From Pyrus communis (taxonomy: Eukaryota; Streptophyta; Magnoliopsida; Rosales; Rosaceae), in assembly GCF_963583255.1 (NCBI RefSeq), contig NC_084811.1, positions 20,541,742 to 20,605,741 on the forward strand: a stretch of DNA of 64,000 bases, in the 5' to 3' direction. This document shows positions 1 to 11,542 of the stretch, piece after piece; within the stretch, counting starts at the first letter, position 1; every line of letters starts with the position of its first letter. Position numbers and translations under genes: made by a program. Under the pieces are notes generated by a model. The model saw only the letters and a list, made by a program, of their open reading frames with translations. It was not told the DNA's origin and did not search any database.

Positions 1-55
1 GACTTCAACACAAACAACCACTAAAACCAAAAAAAAAAAAACAACCACATAAAAA

Positions 56-134
56 ATTGCAAAACAAACTCACTACATACACACTAAAAATAAGCGATGG
101 TTACACACTTATAGTAGTGAGTTTGTTTTGCAAT
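56..134. repeat. Perfect inverted repeat, MITE-like
   Basis: Positions 56-76 and 114-134 are exact reverse complements (21 bp arms, 37-bp loop). The arms carry a 'GTTTGTTTTGCAA' core, and a similar core recurs near 3885-3898. That fits a short hAT-like MITE or its remnant. No target duplication could be confirmed this close to the window edge. Confidence 0.5.
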
Positions 135-431
135 TTATTTATGCGAACAGTTAAAATAAATTCTAGTTAAAAAAATAACAAAGAAACAACTAAAACCTCT
201 GACTGTCATAAATGTAAATACGCGTTTTTACCAAATATGGAAACACGATGGTATTTGTACCCACATTGTCCTTTTTAATTTTAATTTCTTGCACAGCAAG
301 AGAGGCCAAAAACCATAAGTTACAAACAGGTGGAAATCACATGCGGCCAAGAGCACCGCAGAAATTAATAAATTAATAATCCTCAAAAGGTAAAGCCAAA
401 GCCAGAGAGAGGAGAGAGATAGAGAGAGTAG

Positions 432-436
<5 letters not shown>

Positions 437-470
<34 letters not shown>
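437..470 (+). repeat. (GA)n microsatellite in gene leader
   Basis: An AG/GA dinucleotide run lies 44-77 bp upstream of the start codon at 514, most likely in the 5'UTR. GA-rich leaders recur in this window at the villin and NTAQ1 genes. A short CAG run (about 486-501) lies between it and the ATG. Confidence 0.8.
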
Positions 471-473
<3 letters not shown>

Positions 474-513
474 TAGCAATTGCAACAGCAGCAGCAGCAG
501 CGAAAATTGGGGT

Positions 514-2010
514 ATGGGTTTGCTTCTAGTGTTCTTCCCGGAGGACAACGGCGGCAGCACCACTGCCATTGTCGACAAAACCACCAAGCTCTTCTCTTCT
601 TCTTCCACTTCCTCTCCGTCGTCCTCCACCCCTTCCTCTTCCTCCTCCTCTAAAACATGCACGGTTTTCAGAAGAACCAACTCCAACAACCTTATTCTCT
701 CCAAAGCCCAATCCACAATTTCCATCTGTGCCCTTCTCGTCTTCCTCACCCTCCTCCTCTTCACCCTCTCCACCTTTGAGCCCTCCGCCGCCAAGCCCCG
801 TCCCGTCGGCCGATCACCTTCCAGAAGGTTCCTCTCCCAAAATACCCAAATTCCCAAATTGCCCACAAATCCGAACTTACCCGTTCTCTCCTCCACCTGG
901 TTATCCAAAATGTGGAAGCAAAAACAGAGCAGTCCAATACAGAAGTTAAGGTCCCAATTTGCCCTCCAGAAAATGGGCACTCTGTACCGCCGTGGCACCA
1001 GAGCCATGCCCGATCTCGTCGTCGCCCACGTCAACGATGACGTAACAGAACCCGAACTCCGGTTGTTTCTGAGGCTGCTGCACCGGTCCGGCCTCACGTC
1101 CAGAGCCGACGTGGTGTTCGTCTTCGCCTCCTCCGGTTTGAGATTCGGGTCCGTGATTCGGGAAGAGAACGCCTTGTTCTTTGAGCTCCTACGCCGTTAC
1201 GGAGGACTGAACCGGACGGCTGCGCCGGGAAAAAAATCCGGTTCCGGTTTCGACGTGTCTCAGTTCGTGAAGGCCGGGCAGAAGGAAATTGAAGAGCCCC
1301 TGTGGGGGAGAAAGGGTGTCAACTCGGAAGGGGAGGGTGAGTTTACTCGGTTTAGTTACGGTTCGGTCGTGGGGTTCGAGGCGGGTGAGCTCGACCCGGA
1401 AAATTCGCTATCAGGGTTCGTGGACCACGTGGTGCCTATGAGCCTGCGGCGGTGGGCTTGTTACCCGATGCTTCTCGGCCGGGTTCGGAGAAACTTCAAG
1501 CATATTATGTTGGTGGACGCGAAAAACTCAGTCGTGGTAGCGGACCCACTCAGCCGAGTCCGGCACCGGAGTCCCGAGTCGGTTCTTTTATTCACAATGC
1601 CGCCGCCGCCGGCGGGTAAGCACGGCAAGAAAAACTCGGACTCAACTCAGTCTCACGGCGCAGTTAACTCCGTCGTTATCACCGGCGGAGCACGGGGAGT
1701 TCGGCGACTGTCCAACACCGTGTTGACGGAAATCGTTCGGGCCACCATGCAGCACAAGAAGAAGAGCACGGTGACGGAGTCGGGAGTTTTAAGTCAACTC
1801 GTTGCCAAGGCGTTCGTAACGAAGAGCATTAATTTGGTCACGTCGAGTGAGTCGGTGCCGGACCCAAGTTCTATCGGCGGAGCAGCCAGGCTGTCCGGCG
1901 GGCACACAATTATTCAACGTGGTAATAGTAATCATGAGGAGCTTAATTCTGTGATTATGAAGCAAATTTGTTTATTAGAAATAGATTCTTCTGTGTACAG
2001 GGATTGTTAG
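514..2010 (+). CDS. Uncharacterised plant single-pass membrane protein
   Basis: A 498-residue intronless ORF. The start at 514 is the first ATG after the GA-rich leader. Residues about 28-46 are almost all Ser/Thr/Pro. One hydrophobic segment (about 68-87) follows basic residues, suggesting a type II membrane protein with a lumenal C-terminal domain. That domain (about 160-470) contains 'RAMPDLVVAHV', 'ADVVFVFASSGLRFG' and 'FKHIMLVDAKNSVVVADPL'. The last motif resembles the beta-strand and DxD-like edge of GT-A glycosyltransferases, but with D-x-K-N in place of DxD. I recognise it as a conserved plant-type protein but not its function. GC content is high in the conserved part, as in a real CDS. 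The long ORF on the opposite strand is its shadow. A possible poly(A) signal (AATAAA) lies near 2175. Confidence 0.85.
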   Translation: MGLLLVFFPEDNGGSTTAIVDKTTKLFSSSSTSSPSSSTPSSSSSSKTCTVFRRTNSNNLILSKAQSTISICALLVFLTLLLFTLSTFEPSAAKPRPVGRSPSRRFLSQNTQIPKLPTNPNLPVLSSTWLSKMWKQKQSSPIQKLRSQFALQKMGTLYRRGTRAMPDLVVAHVNDDVTEPELRLFLRLLHRSGLTSRADVVFVFASSGLRFGSVIREENALFFELLRRYGGLNRTAAPGKKSGSGFDVSQFVKAGQKEIEEPLWGRKGVNSEGEGEFTRFSYGSVVGFEAGELDPENSLSGFVDHVVPMSLRRWACYPMLLGRVRRNFKHIMLVDAKNSVVVADPLSRVRHRSPESVLLFTMPPPPAGKHGKKNSDSTQSHGAVNSVVITGGARGVRRLSNTVLTEIVRATMQHKKKSTVTESGVLSQLVAKAFVTKSINLVTSSESVPDPSSIGGAARLSGGHTIIQRGNSNHEELNSVIMKQICLLEIDSSVYRDC

Positions 2011-2425
2011 GAAAAACAATAAAATAAGTTTTAGAGGAAAAAGAATAGAAATGTTTATTAAGATGTGTCCAACAAATTCTTGTTCTTATTTATTTTTTTA
2101 TTTTTGGTTTAATTTCTTCTTCCCTTTCCAGGACACCAAGTTTTGTTGTTACTTGTTTATAATATTGATCTAGCAATAAAATCACTTCTTGTGTATACTC
2201 TCTACATGATGTCAGTACCATATTCAGTATTGAAAAAACGTAAATTCATAATATTACGTGACGGTATAACTCTGTGACAGGTTTTTTTAGTAGAAAATTT
2301 CGATAGCTAGACTGTAGAACACAAATCAAGCAAGTAGAATGAAATAGTGAGTAGTGTCAACCGTCAAAGTGGGTTGACTAGGTCAAAATGAAATTAACAA
2401 AAATATATAGTCAACTAAGAAACTA

Positions 2426-2555
2426 TTACCGTTGTGATATTCTTCTTCATTGGTAAGTAAGAGGTCTTAGTTCAATTCCCACCAAAAAAGAATTTAAACC
2501 ACATTATTGCTAGTCTATTGTGAGATTTAACTCACTCCCCGTCTCCTTTTTGGTT
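2426..2555 (+). mobile_element. tRNA-derived SINE copy (degenerate)
   Basis: Contains 'TAAGAGGTCTTAGTTCAATT' (tRNA-like A/B-box region) followed by 'ACCACATTATTGCTAGT' and 'CTATTGTGAGA'. The same blocks, in the same order, recur at 49086-49250 (+) and in reverse at 16.9-17.75 kb. This is the oldest-looking full-order copy. Its 3' tail is eroded. Confidence 0.6.
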
Positions 2556-2933
2556 TTGAGAGCGAATTAAGAAAAATTATAGGGTCAAGTCAACTAAGAA
2601 ACCATTAATATTTTGGGTTCTGAATAAAATTATGAGTTAATGGTAGAGCATGATGGGGTTTGGGCAGCTAATGCTAAGGTCAATATATTTTTAGGTGAGT
2701 CTTTGGAGGTAAAATTGTAAATAAAAGAGCCAACTTTAAGTGCAAGATTGATGGGATTTAGGCCCTTAAGCAGCTAAGCTCCAGCAATTTCCTTGGTTGA
2801 TTAGCAACCCTTTTTGTTTTTATAATGATTAGTGCCATTCCTCATTCCTCATGCTTTGCCTTGCCCACATGAATCAAATCCCTTACAATAGATCCGAGAC
2901 TCCCAAATAGCAAGAGCAAAGGTCAAAGTTGTA

Positions 2934-3060
2934 AGTGGCCATCTATCATAGTGGTAGAGATAAGTGTTATCTTTACATCACAGCATGGATTCGAATCTCG
3001 TCGGTTCCTAATCTAACAAATATATCATTTGAAAAAAATAAAAAAATAAAAAACAAAAAA
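2934..3060 (+). mobile_element. tRNA-like SINE of a second family
   Basis: 'TAGTGGTAGAGATAAGTG' resembles a pol III A box and 'GGATTCGAATCTC' a B box, spaced as in a tRNA. An A-rich tail (about 3026-3060) follows. It does not fold as a functional tRNA. A weaker relative with 'AGTTCGAATCTCAC' and an A-run lies at about 6497-6607. Confidence 0.45.
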
Positions 3061-4094
3061 AGGCGAGGTCAAAGTTAAAGACTAACTTTAACTAAAAGCT
3101 GAGGACTTGCAAATAGGAGAGAGAGAACGCTGAATAAAAAGGTACGGGCAACCTTTATATTGGGTGACCATAATAAAGCGCAATAGAGCTTTTATGCTCT
3201 GTGTGCTGTTGGATTGTTCTATCCAAATTTTTTTAGGAATAGATTAGCCATAATTTAAACGAAGAATGATTTTGCTGGTTAGAGACAATCGTTCATGCAC
3301 GAGTAAAACATTTATGTCGTTGATTCAATGCGAATTTCACATTGCATAAACAACTAAGAGCTATTTGATCGCTCAAATTGCATCAGAAGATAACATCCAT
3401 CAAGTTCAAGTTGTTTAATATCAAAGAATCACGTAGCGTTTGATAGAGATATTTGGAGACGGTGAAGTGTCAATTTTGTGTGCATCTGTTCATGGGAGGA
3501 ATGTGAGGGGGTGGGACTAGCTACCCTTGCTAGGGAGATGTAAGGGCATTGATGATGCGCCATGTGCTTGCGATCTTCCCATCCACGTTGATTTTAATTT
3601 TTCCCTGCTTTTCACTGCAAGCCACAAAAACGTGTAATTCTTTAAGTTTAAGCGCCTTTACTTTCACTTTACCAGCTTTTACCGTTATTGTGCTTCCAAC
3701 CAAACAAGGCCTTATTTACTTCATCCTTAGCATCAAGTTAATTATAACAACACATGTTTACAAAATCAGTTAGCTAACAAAAGTAGTTAAATGAAATTGG
3801 GATTCTCAAGTGTTTTGTTTGTAACATGCCCATAGATTATCAACTGTTTTACCAAATTTTTCCTACAACATTAAGGTAGTGTTTGTTTTGCAATTTTGGC
3901 ACTTGAGAATGACTAAATGAGTATATGAAGAGTTGTAACCGTTGACAATTGAACACTTGCGCGTGATTGACTAGGCTAGAAACAATTTACAGGTTTGTGA
4001 AACTGAAGCGCAATAAATGTTGATGAGCATGTAAGCAACTATTATTAGGATGATACAAATAGATGGTAAGTGTACCATTACTCGTGAGTTTTGG

Positions 4095-4098
<4 letters not shown>

Positions 4099-4142
<44 letters not shown>
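4099..4142. repeat. (TA)n microsatellite
   Basis: Uninterrupted TA dinucleotides for about 44 bp. Other TA runs in the window are at about 35143-35171, 35834-35875, 36893-36928 and 45859-45885. Confidence 0.9.
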
Positions 4143-4145
<3 letters not shown>

Positions 4146-5157
4146 CCAGTAAGGGTTTTCCTACCATTTCTTGGGTTGAGTTTTTAATAATAATAATAAC
4201 AATTACAACATTATAAATCTACAATAATTAGTCTAGTATAAAATTCTAATAATTGCAATATCTTTTGTATTTACGCTAATACAATTCCTAGTGAATGCAA
4301 TAATTTGTTTCAATTTATTTTTTGCAGAGATAATATTTACAATATGATTCATAGTATGAACTGTTCTGATCATATAACACAAATCTCTGCGATTAAAACA
4401 CTAAAAATTTTGAGTAAAAATTTTTACTTATATTTGAGTAATCAAGTATTGTTCGTAGTAAATTATGTAAAAAATTACTATTATCCAAAAAATAATAATA
4501 TAATTATTATGCAGAGGTTGATGAAATTGAAAGGAAAGTGTATGGGTGAGTGTTGCTCCCTATGCTGATATCATTTTTTGTTCAGACTTCAATGGCTGAC
4601 ATATCAAATACTATTCTGGTGGGAAGAACCGAGGAAGGAGTGCATTTTTCAAGACACCTCAAGGAAAAGGACCCCTTGGCCGTATGTACATCAGTCATTG
4701 ACTTGTGGCTGCTGAGCTGAAATCTAGTTCTGATCATGCCCAATCTTCATTTACACCTTCAAGCAAAAATATTAGTTACTAATGATATCAACTAATTACA
4801 GCTTTTGATTGCAATTGTGCATCAATTACTCACTTCTAAACGGATCGGGGGGGGGAGCTTCCTAACCCTCACAACTTCATAACTAGTCACAGTCAAGATA
4901 ACAACTTTCATGCAACGACAATAGCACTGTGATAGTATTTAAAGTCGATTACTTTAAATTGTGGGAAAAATTAACGTATATAACAATGCGTGATTGACAG
5001 AAAATACTATCACATCAAGTTGTATAGTAAGTTATGGTAAAACCTTGACATGGTTGACAACTAGTCAAATAAACCATCTTTTAAGATGTAGGAACAAATA
5101 ATTTTTTTAACAATACAGCTATCTAGACACATAAAACTAATAAAGTTGTCGACACAT

Positions 5158-5885
5158 TGTTGGATGTTGGACTCTAATCCAACGGCTAATAGGTCAATAT
5201 AGTTAATAAGGATTGATGTGGAATGTAAGTGTGATTAGGGTTTAGTTATAAGCTATAACTTGGACTCCAAGTAAGGTATATATAACCTGGTTATAATTGG
5301 AGAATAAGTGTGACATCCCACATCGCCCAGGAGAGTGATCCTTATATGTATATTCACATCCCTACCTAGCGCGAGGCCTTTTGGGAGCTCACTGGCTTCG
5401 GGTTCCATAGGAACTCCGAAGTTAAGCGAGAACGGGGCTAGAGCAATCCCATGATGGATGACCCACTAGGAAGTTGCTCGTGAGTTCCCAAAAACAAAAC
5501 CGTGAGGGAATGGTAAGCCCAAAGCGGACAATATCGTGCTACGGTGGTGAAGTGGGCCAGGGAAGTGATCCGCCCCGGGCCGAGATGTGACAATAAGGGC
5601 TCTTGATATTATCCTATTTGGATTGAGATTTGGTAGATTATATCCTTGTACAATAAGGGATCATAGTGTATGATTATGGGAATGTACACTAGGGTTGTAG
5701 TAGTATATATACCAAGGGAAGGTCCCTGCATACACCACCAATACACGTACTTAGAGAACTCCCCATAAGTTCGAGTAATCCAGTGGTGGTGAGTGTGCAG
5801 AAGACCAACCTTCGAAGTTCAAGGTGTTCGAGGAAAGCTTGCTGCAACTGCAGTCCTTGTTGTGCTAGGAAGATGTCTTCACAAG
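5158..5885 (+). mobile_element. Putative LTR that hosts the Cassandra insertion
   Basis: Sequence on both sides of the 5309-5592 insertion reads as one LTR-like unit. It begins with TGTTGGATG, has a TATA-like 'TATATATACC' near 5705 and is followed by a transcribed-leader-like stretch. The 3' limit is uncertain. No coding domain of the element is present, so this is at best a solo LTR. Confidence 0.4.
5309..5592 (+). mobile_element. Cassandra-type solo LTR with 5S rRNA-like promoter
   Basis: A 284-bp unit running TGTGACATCC...GATGTGACA, flanked by the exact 5-bp target duplication ATAAG (5304-5308 and 5593-5597). Inside, 5392-5490 matches the 5S rRNA gene promoter layout. An A box (AGTTAAGCG at 5420) is followed by an internal element around 5454-5463 and a C-box-like AGGAAGTTGCTCGTGAG around 5468-5484. 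Cassandra is the known plant TRIM family whose LTRs carry 5S sequence. Only one LTR and no primer site or interior remain, so this is a solo LTR made by LTR-LTR recombination. It is not a functional 5S gene. Confidence 0.9.
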
Positions 5886-8418
5886 GTTAGTTCATTGGTG
5901 TTTTACTTGCATGAACGTTTAAAACACACATTTTCTATACACGTGAATTGCACTACAATATATTTAGAGTGTATCAACAATTGTGTCTATTTTTGTTCGT
6001 CTAAATATGTAATTATCATCTTTTAATTGTGTAAGAAGCCAATTAATGTGAGGTAAAAATTAAAATATGTTTGAGAGTTTTTCTTCTGAAATGAGTATAA
6101 CATGTTTAGAGCTACTTGTATACGTAGTACTACTTTTTACGACATTTTAAAGGAAAATGCGTCTTTCTTAACAATAAAAAAAGTAGAATCGAACTTGAAA
6201 TCTCTTAAAAGAAAATTGCCAATCAATACAGTCCGAGGTAAGATACAAAATAGTTGGTAAGGAAAGCTCATTTGAGTTTAGTAAAGAGTGAACCTACATC
6301 AAGAGTGTTTCTTGCCGTAGGAAGAACAAGAAATAAAACAAAGCAATTAGGCAAAAACTCAATTGAAAAACATTACGTAATGTATAGTATAATATAATTA
6401 GGGACCCATTTCTACTACTCTTTTTACCCTGACGTTAAACTAATAGTTAAGCAGTTTAGTTTAGCAATTTTTGGCAAAACTTAACAATCATATCATTTAA
6501 GAAGTGAGTGTAACAGTGTAGCTTAAGATGTACTCTCCACTATATATTTAAAGTTCGAATCTCACACCCGGTAATTTAGATTCAAGTTTCTTGATTAAAA
6601 AAAAAATCACATTTTCTTAGGGAAGTGTTATTGACACTCCAAAAATCTCATTCTACACTCCTCACAAGTGTATTTTTCTTTATAAACATAGAAAGTTTGA
6701 AGTGCCAATAACAATTCCCTTATCTTACAATTTTTGTTAGAAAAATAAATATATTGCTCTCTTACGATTAACTGAGTAGCAGGAGCAACATAAGCAATCT
6801 TAATCTGAGGGGAGTAAAGAAATTTTTTAGAATTAAGATAGAATTTGAGTTTGGTCCTCATTCATTTGTTCGTCTTTTATTTAATCGACCGGGGAGTGAT
6901 TCGATTCTGAGATTTTTTTCAATCACTTGGATATAAAATTCAAAGTCTTTTTCTAAACGAATCATGTCACCTATGTAAAAATATATTTGTGTTAGCATCT
7001 GTTGGACAATAGGATGCTGCATCGGTCATATGACAAAATATTATACAATTAATATATGAGAGCTTCCATTCTTAATATTATCAAGGCATTTTATGATAAA
7101 ACTTAACATTTAGTAATATGTGATTAATTTGAACAATATCAGTGATATTAATGGTAGACCGTGCGTGGATCTCCAAATTTATCAGCATCTATTAATTTAC
7201 ACGAAATTTATTAAAGCATCATATAATGTGTCGGTCACCAAATTAAAGATAAAATTGATTCATAATTGTGAATGACATAAGCTTTAATCAAGACATTGGG
7301 ATGTATTCGTGCTTATCACAACAAAAAGAAAAAGAAAAGGAAAACCCAAAAGAAAATAAAAGAAGTGAGAGATTTTGATTGGCCATTTGTATATACGGGG
7401 CATGATATGATTTGGTGAGGACTCAATTTTCATTCTCCAAAACATTAAACTTTGTTGTGCCTCGGATGCTCACCGACGACTAAGTGCTTGAGACATCCAG
7501 CCATGGTAAAAGTCAAATAAGCCACCGACACCAAACCAATTGTGCCAAATGTGTCTTCATCATCCGTCACATAATATGTGTAAACACAATTACCGGCCTT
7601 TTCTAATTTTTGTGGTGGAGAGATATTGTCCTTAGATGCTGCTGGTGAGTTGATGGACCCTGCTACCCAGAGGAAAATATATGCTTAATTTGATTCCACA
7701 TACGATAAGGGCTCAATTCCATTTGAGCCAAACTTTGTTTGGTTTTGGAATGCAACTAGACCGGAGATAGTTTAATTCGGTTTTGGAATGGTAATATTTT
7801 TATAGTATAGTAGTATTTTTTGTTCACTTGTAAATAATAGGAGAAAGCACAGTTAGGGGAAGGGGAGCCGGCACCACCGAGGGTGAAAAGGCCACCACTG
7901 AGGGGGAAGAAGGCGCCACAAGGAACGGGAGAAAGACCGCCTTGAAGGACGGCTAGAAAGACTACTGTTGGAGCAAAATCAAGTGATGCATACGAGAGGG
8001 TCTAGAGAGAAGGTGGAGCGTCTCTCTGAGAAAGATTGATTTTATTAATGTGTATAAAGTAAAAAAAAAAGTGTATTTTTCAAATTTTTTTACGAAAATT
8101 AATTTTGAAATATAATAGGGCCCACTTTTTTAAAAAAATATATATATGTGAGAGAGGGTTGGGATGGAAAATTGCCTTATTGAAGAAGACAGGGATCTCA
8201 CCCATATCGAGTGGACTGTGTAGAACCCTATTTGGGAATAAGGAATTGAGGAATCTTTCGAACCTTTTGTAGTAACACTAGCAAAAGGCTCCACTTCCAT
8301 TTGTTGACATTGACTTGGAACACCGACAAGCTTCTATTGGTTTTGTTTTTTCAGTACTCCCATGTAACACATTTTCCTTCATACAGAATGTTGTAACCAC
8401 ATTCTTCTTCTTCTTCAA
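5886..8418. other. Intergenic region without recognisable genes
   Basis: AT-rich sequence. It contains a tRNA-like SINE remnant at about 6497-6607. A GC-richer patch with many 'CACCACYGAGG' and 'GGAGAAAG' words lies at about 7850-8040 and could not be assigned to a family. No ORF with family motifs was seen on either strand. Confidence 0.5.
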
Positions 8419-8591
8419 CGCCATTGAGATATAGAAGAAGAGGTTCACGTGAAGATATAATTGTTCTCTGTTTATCTATTCTGTGATGAGGTGACTGTGA
8501 CGCCATTGAGATATAGAAGAAGAGGTTTATGTTGTTCATGTGAAGATATAATTATTCTCTATTTATCTATTATGTGAGGAGGTGACTGTGA
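8419..8591. repeat. Two-copy tandem duplication, about 82-91 bp unit
   Basis: 8419-8500 and 8501-8591 both begin 'CGCCATTGAGATATAGAAGA' and end 'GGTGACTGTGA'. They differ by a small insertion and a few substitutions. No coding potential was found. Confidence 0.85.
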
Positions 8592-8914
8592 CGATATAGT
8601 ACTTATTCCACTAAAGACTTTCTCTTTATACATAAATCGTTGTGATACAATAGCAAAAAAATAAATAAATAAAAAACTAATGAAAGAAGGAAGAATGAAT
8701 TTGATATGCCATGAGTAAGAATTAGCTATGATACACGCATGTATCTATGAGTTCATAAGTATGGTCTATGGTTGTTTTAATACAATCGATATTCCACTCT
8801 TCATTTTTTAAATATATACTATTTGGGTTAAGTCACAAAATAAATCATCATAATATATTATATCGAACTCATAGTTTACGAAATTTGAATTTAAATGACC
8901 ATTAATACTTTTCG

Positions 8915-11072
8915 TGACACACCCCGACCGAGATCAGGGCGTGCTGGCCGTCACGCGGAGGTGACATAACCATGTGCACAGTGCGGAAGCTAATAAAACA
9001 ATAATGGAAATAGTAATAAGAATAAATAAAAACTGGTTTACATGAGATGATAATAGGTGCAAACGTAAGTGTGACACAAGTTCAGAGCATAACGCCTAAA
9101 GCAGTCCAAACCAAAATGACGCAACCACAGTACACCCGAAGGTGGCCCTACGCTGGTGATCGTCTGTCAGAAATGCCGGGAAAGCCCTCTGGGAAACCAC
9201 CAAACCTGCTAGACAACTAGAACCTGGAGGGGCGCAAAACAAAAGCGTGAGTGGGCAAAAACAAAGCTTTTCGAAAACCATTTAACAAATAAGTTCTAAC
9301 CCCTCGTCGTAAAACCTGTATACTTCCCAGTAAATAAACATATGTACATATATATATATATATACACACACACACACCAATCATGCTCCAGGATATGCCA
9401 TGCCAAACCTCACAATGAAATGCAAGTGCTCAGGTGAAAATCATATCAATATCATATAGTCTGGCAGCCGGAGTCACCTAACGTGACCTGTACGGCTAAA
9501 TCTAGAGCTCAAATCTCAATTTCAATAACTAAACCTGCCCACGAGTCGGAACCACCTAAAGTGGTCTGTACGATAGGCCTAGGTGTAATACATATAAACG
9601 CTTTAGTGCTACGATCATGTGAAGGCTGGGCGAGTAATCGCGAGTCACCTACGAGTCGGAACCACCTAGAGTGGTCTGTACGACAGGACTGTGCACCTAA
9701 CTTGGATCCAAGCTGAGCGTGTGGTGCGGGAGGTGAACATCACGTGAAGGACTGTGCCCTACTCTGGGCGGGAGCACTAACACCGGGGGTGCAGGTTATG
9801 AGCTCTCTAAGCATCTCAAATCGCCACTGAATGTAAACATGAATAACCCTTACTTAGCACTTACCTGTACGTCTGCAGCACCCAATATGCATATGTATAT
9901 ATATACCACTAATAATGCAACTAATGATGCACAAATAACGATAATATAATGCATGGCATATGGCAAATGACAATTCAAATCAATTTCTGGGAAAATATAA
10001 GTATATAGGTATATACGGAAAACCAAAAGCCCACTCACTGGTATGTGGAAGGGTCGTAGCCCCCCTGCCTCGAGTGACCATGCTCGTCCTCGGGATAGGT
10101 ATCGCCTATATGCGAAACAACTACAAAAACGTTAATTTTAAAGCACATAACTAACCTTTTGAAATAACTTCTCATACAATGCTTAAATGGGGTGTATGAA
10201 TACACCAACGTGATCTACTCAACCTCAGGAACATCCCCATATTTTTAAAATAATTTTTCACCGCCGCACGCGCAGGCACGTGCCTGGCACGCTAACGGCG
10301 TCAACTAACGCCGTAGGGAATATTCCGTCAGATTTAACAGATTCTGTCAACGGCGTCAGGAACATTCCGTCAGAATTGACGGAATATTCCGTCGTCTTCT
10401 CCGGCGCCGTCGCCGGCGCCGGAAAATCGGGAAAATTTCAAACTTCGATATCTTCTTCGTTTTTCACCCAAATTTCATAAAATTGGTACCAAAATGAAGC
10501 TTAGAACTAGAGGAACACAATCATACCACTTTCAAGGGCTAAAATTCACGAAATCTCACCTGTAAAATCAACCCAACTCCAGCCAACTTCGAAACTCGTG
10601 ATCCCGACGTCCAAAACCTTCAAACGAACCACCCCGAGCCTCCTAGGGACCTCACCAAGCTATCTACAAGCTTGAAATTTCCTAAAACGTGAGAAATCAC
10701 GTGTGCATGAACAGTACCCGAAATCGGACATCGTGGATTCGACGTGAAAACGAAGGTGTTCTTACCTGAAAAAGGTATGGTTGGACTCCTACAAGCCGCA
10801 CGAGCTCAAATATGTGCTTGGATTCCACGATCTGTGAAGGTTTGATGGGTGTGTGGGTGTGTCCGTACGTTTCAAAGGTAATGGGAAGGGAATGGGGACT
10901 CGGGGCAGTGTGCAGGAAACAGGAGGAAAGGTTGTGGTGTGTGGGAAAATGTGTGTGGCCTACAACATGCCAACTAAACTAAAAAACAACCAATAAACGT
11001 AAAGAAATCGAACTAGGGGCAATTTTGTCTTTTCACACATACGTTGTAATATCTCTGGGACGGGCTATCACA
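8915..11072 (+). mobile_element. 2.16-kb solo LTR with 5-bp target duplication
   Basis: The unit starts TGACACACCCCG and ends GGGCTATCACA (TG...CA). It is flanked by exact TTTCG duplications at 8910-8914 and 11073-11077. There is no gag, protease, reverse transcriptase or integrase inside, which fits a solo LTR of a large, probably Gypsy-type, element; orientation is arbitrary. Inside are three diverged copies of a 'GAGTCGGAACCACCT' / 'GTGGTCTGTACG' unit (9471-9690), a TA/CA microsatellite (about 9350-9377) and a GC-rich block of 'ATTCCGTCAG' repeats (10270-10425). ORFs within it are not genes. Confidence 0.85.
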
Positions 11073-11542
11073 TTTCGCTAAACTCAAAAGTATAAAAAGA
11101 GGAATCAGAATTTAGCCGACTGGCGCACAAATACATGATGTGTGCTTGTGTGAGAGAGGGAAGGAAAAGGAATGAAAGAGAGTGGAGGAGGACCGGCATT
11201 AGAGTACGCCGAAAGCTTTGAAGCCGCCCTCTATTCAGTATTCCCTGTTGTCTGCATTAACGATTTTTTTATCTTATGACTTTGGTTTACGGTGACGTCT
11301 ATCGGTGCCATTTTTAGTGTGACTAAAATAATCTCAAATTAGCTTACTCAATCTACCAAGGCACGCTATTGAATTCAATGATACAAATCGTTATTGCAAT
11401 TCTTTCCAAAATCTCAAATGAAATCTGGGTTTGAATTTTTTTGAATTTTGAGAGCGTGCATACCTCATCGTTAAGTCATGAAAGAAATTTCAAATAATAA
11501 TACAATCAATTGTAGGAATAGTCGCTAAATTAATATGTAAAC

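Larger units (their letters stand above)
2011..5157. other. Intergenic region, 3'UTR and repeats
   Basis: After the stop at 2010 comes an AT-rich 3'UTR to about 2200. I then see two tRNA-like SINE remnants, a TA microsatellite and unassigned AT-rich DNA. Short ORFs at 3549-3773 and 4305-4568 show no family motif and are not called as genes. Confidence 0.6.

Noticed and set aside
228..1097. 289-aa minus-strand ORF
   Set aside because: It is antisense to the 514-2010 gene and its leader; Leu/Ser/Glu runs come from the GA and Ser-codon repeats. No family motif.
2934..3010. Possible tRNA gene
   Set aside because: A- and B-box-like words are present but the arms do not pair into a cloverleaf, and an A-rich tail follows; better explained as a SINE.
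5392..5490. Possible functional 5S rRNA gene
   Set aside because: Only promoter-like parts of 5S are kept, and it sits within an LTR with target duplications; Cassandra explains it.
6160..6240. Further antisense SINE copy
   Set aside because: Only a short stretch resembles the tRNA-like block; head and tail are missing, so not called.
9096..10480. Short ORFs between 9.1 and 10.5 kb
   Set aside because: All fall inside the 2.16-kb solo LTR and show only repeat-derived sequence.
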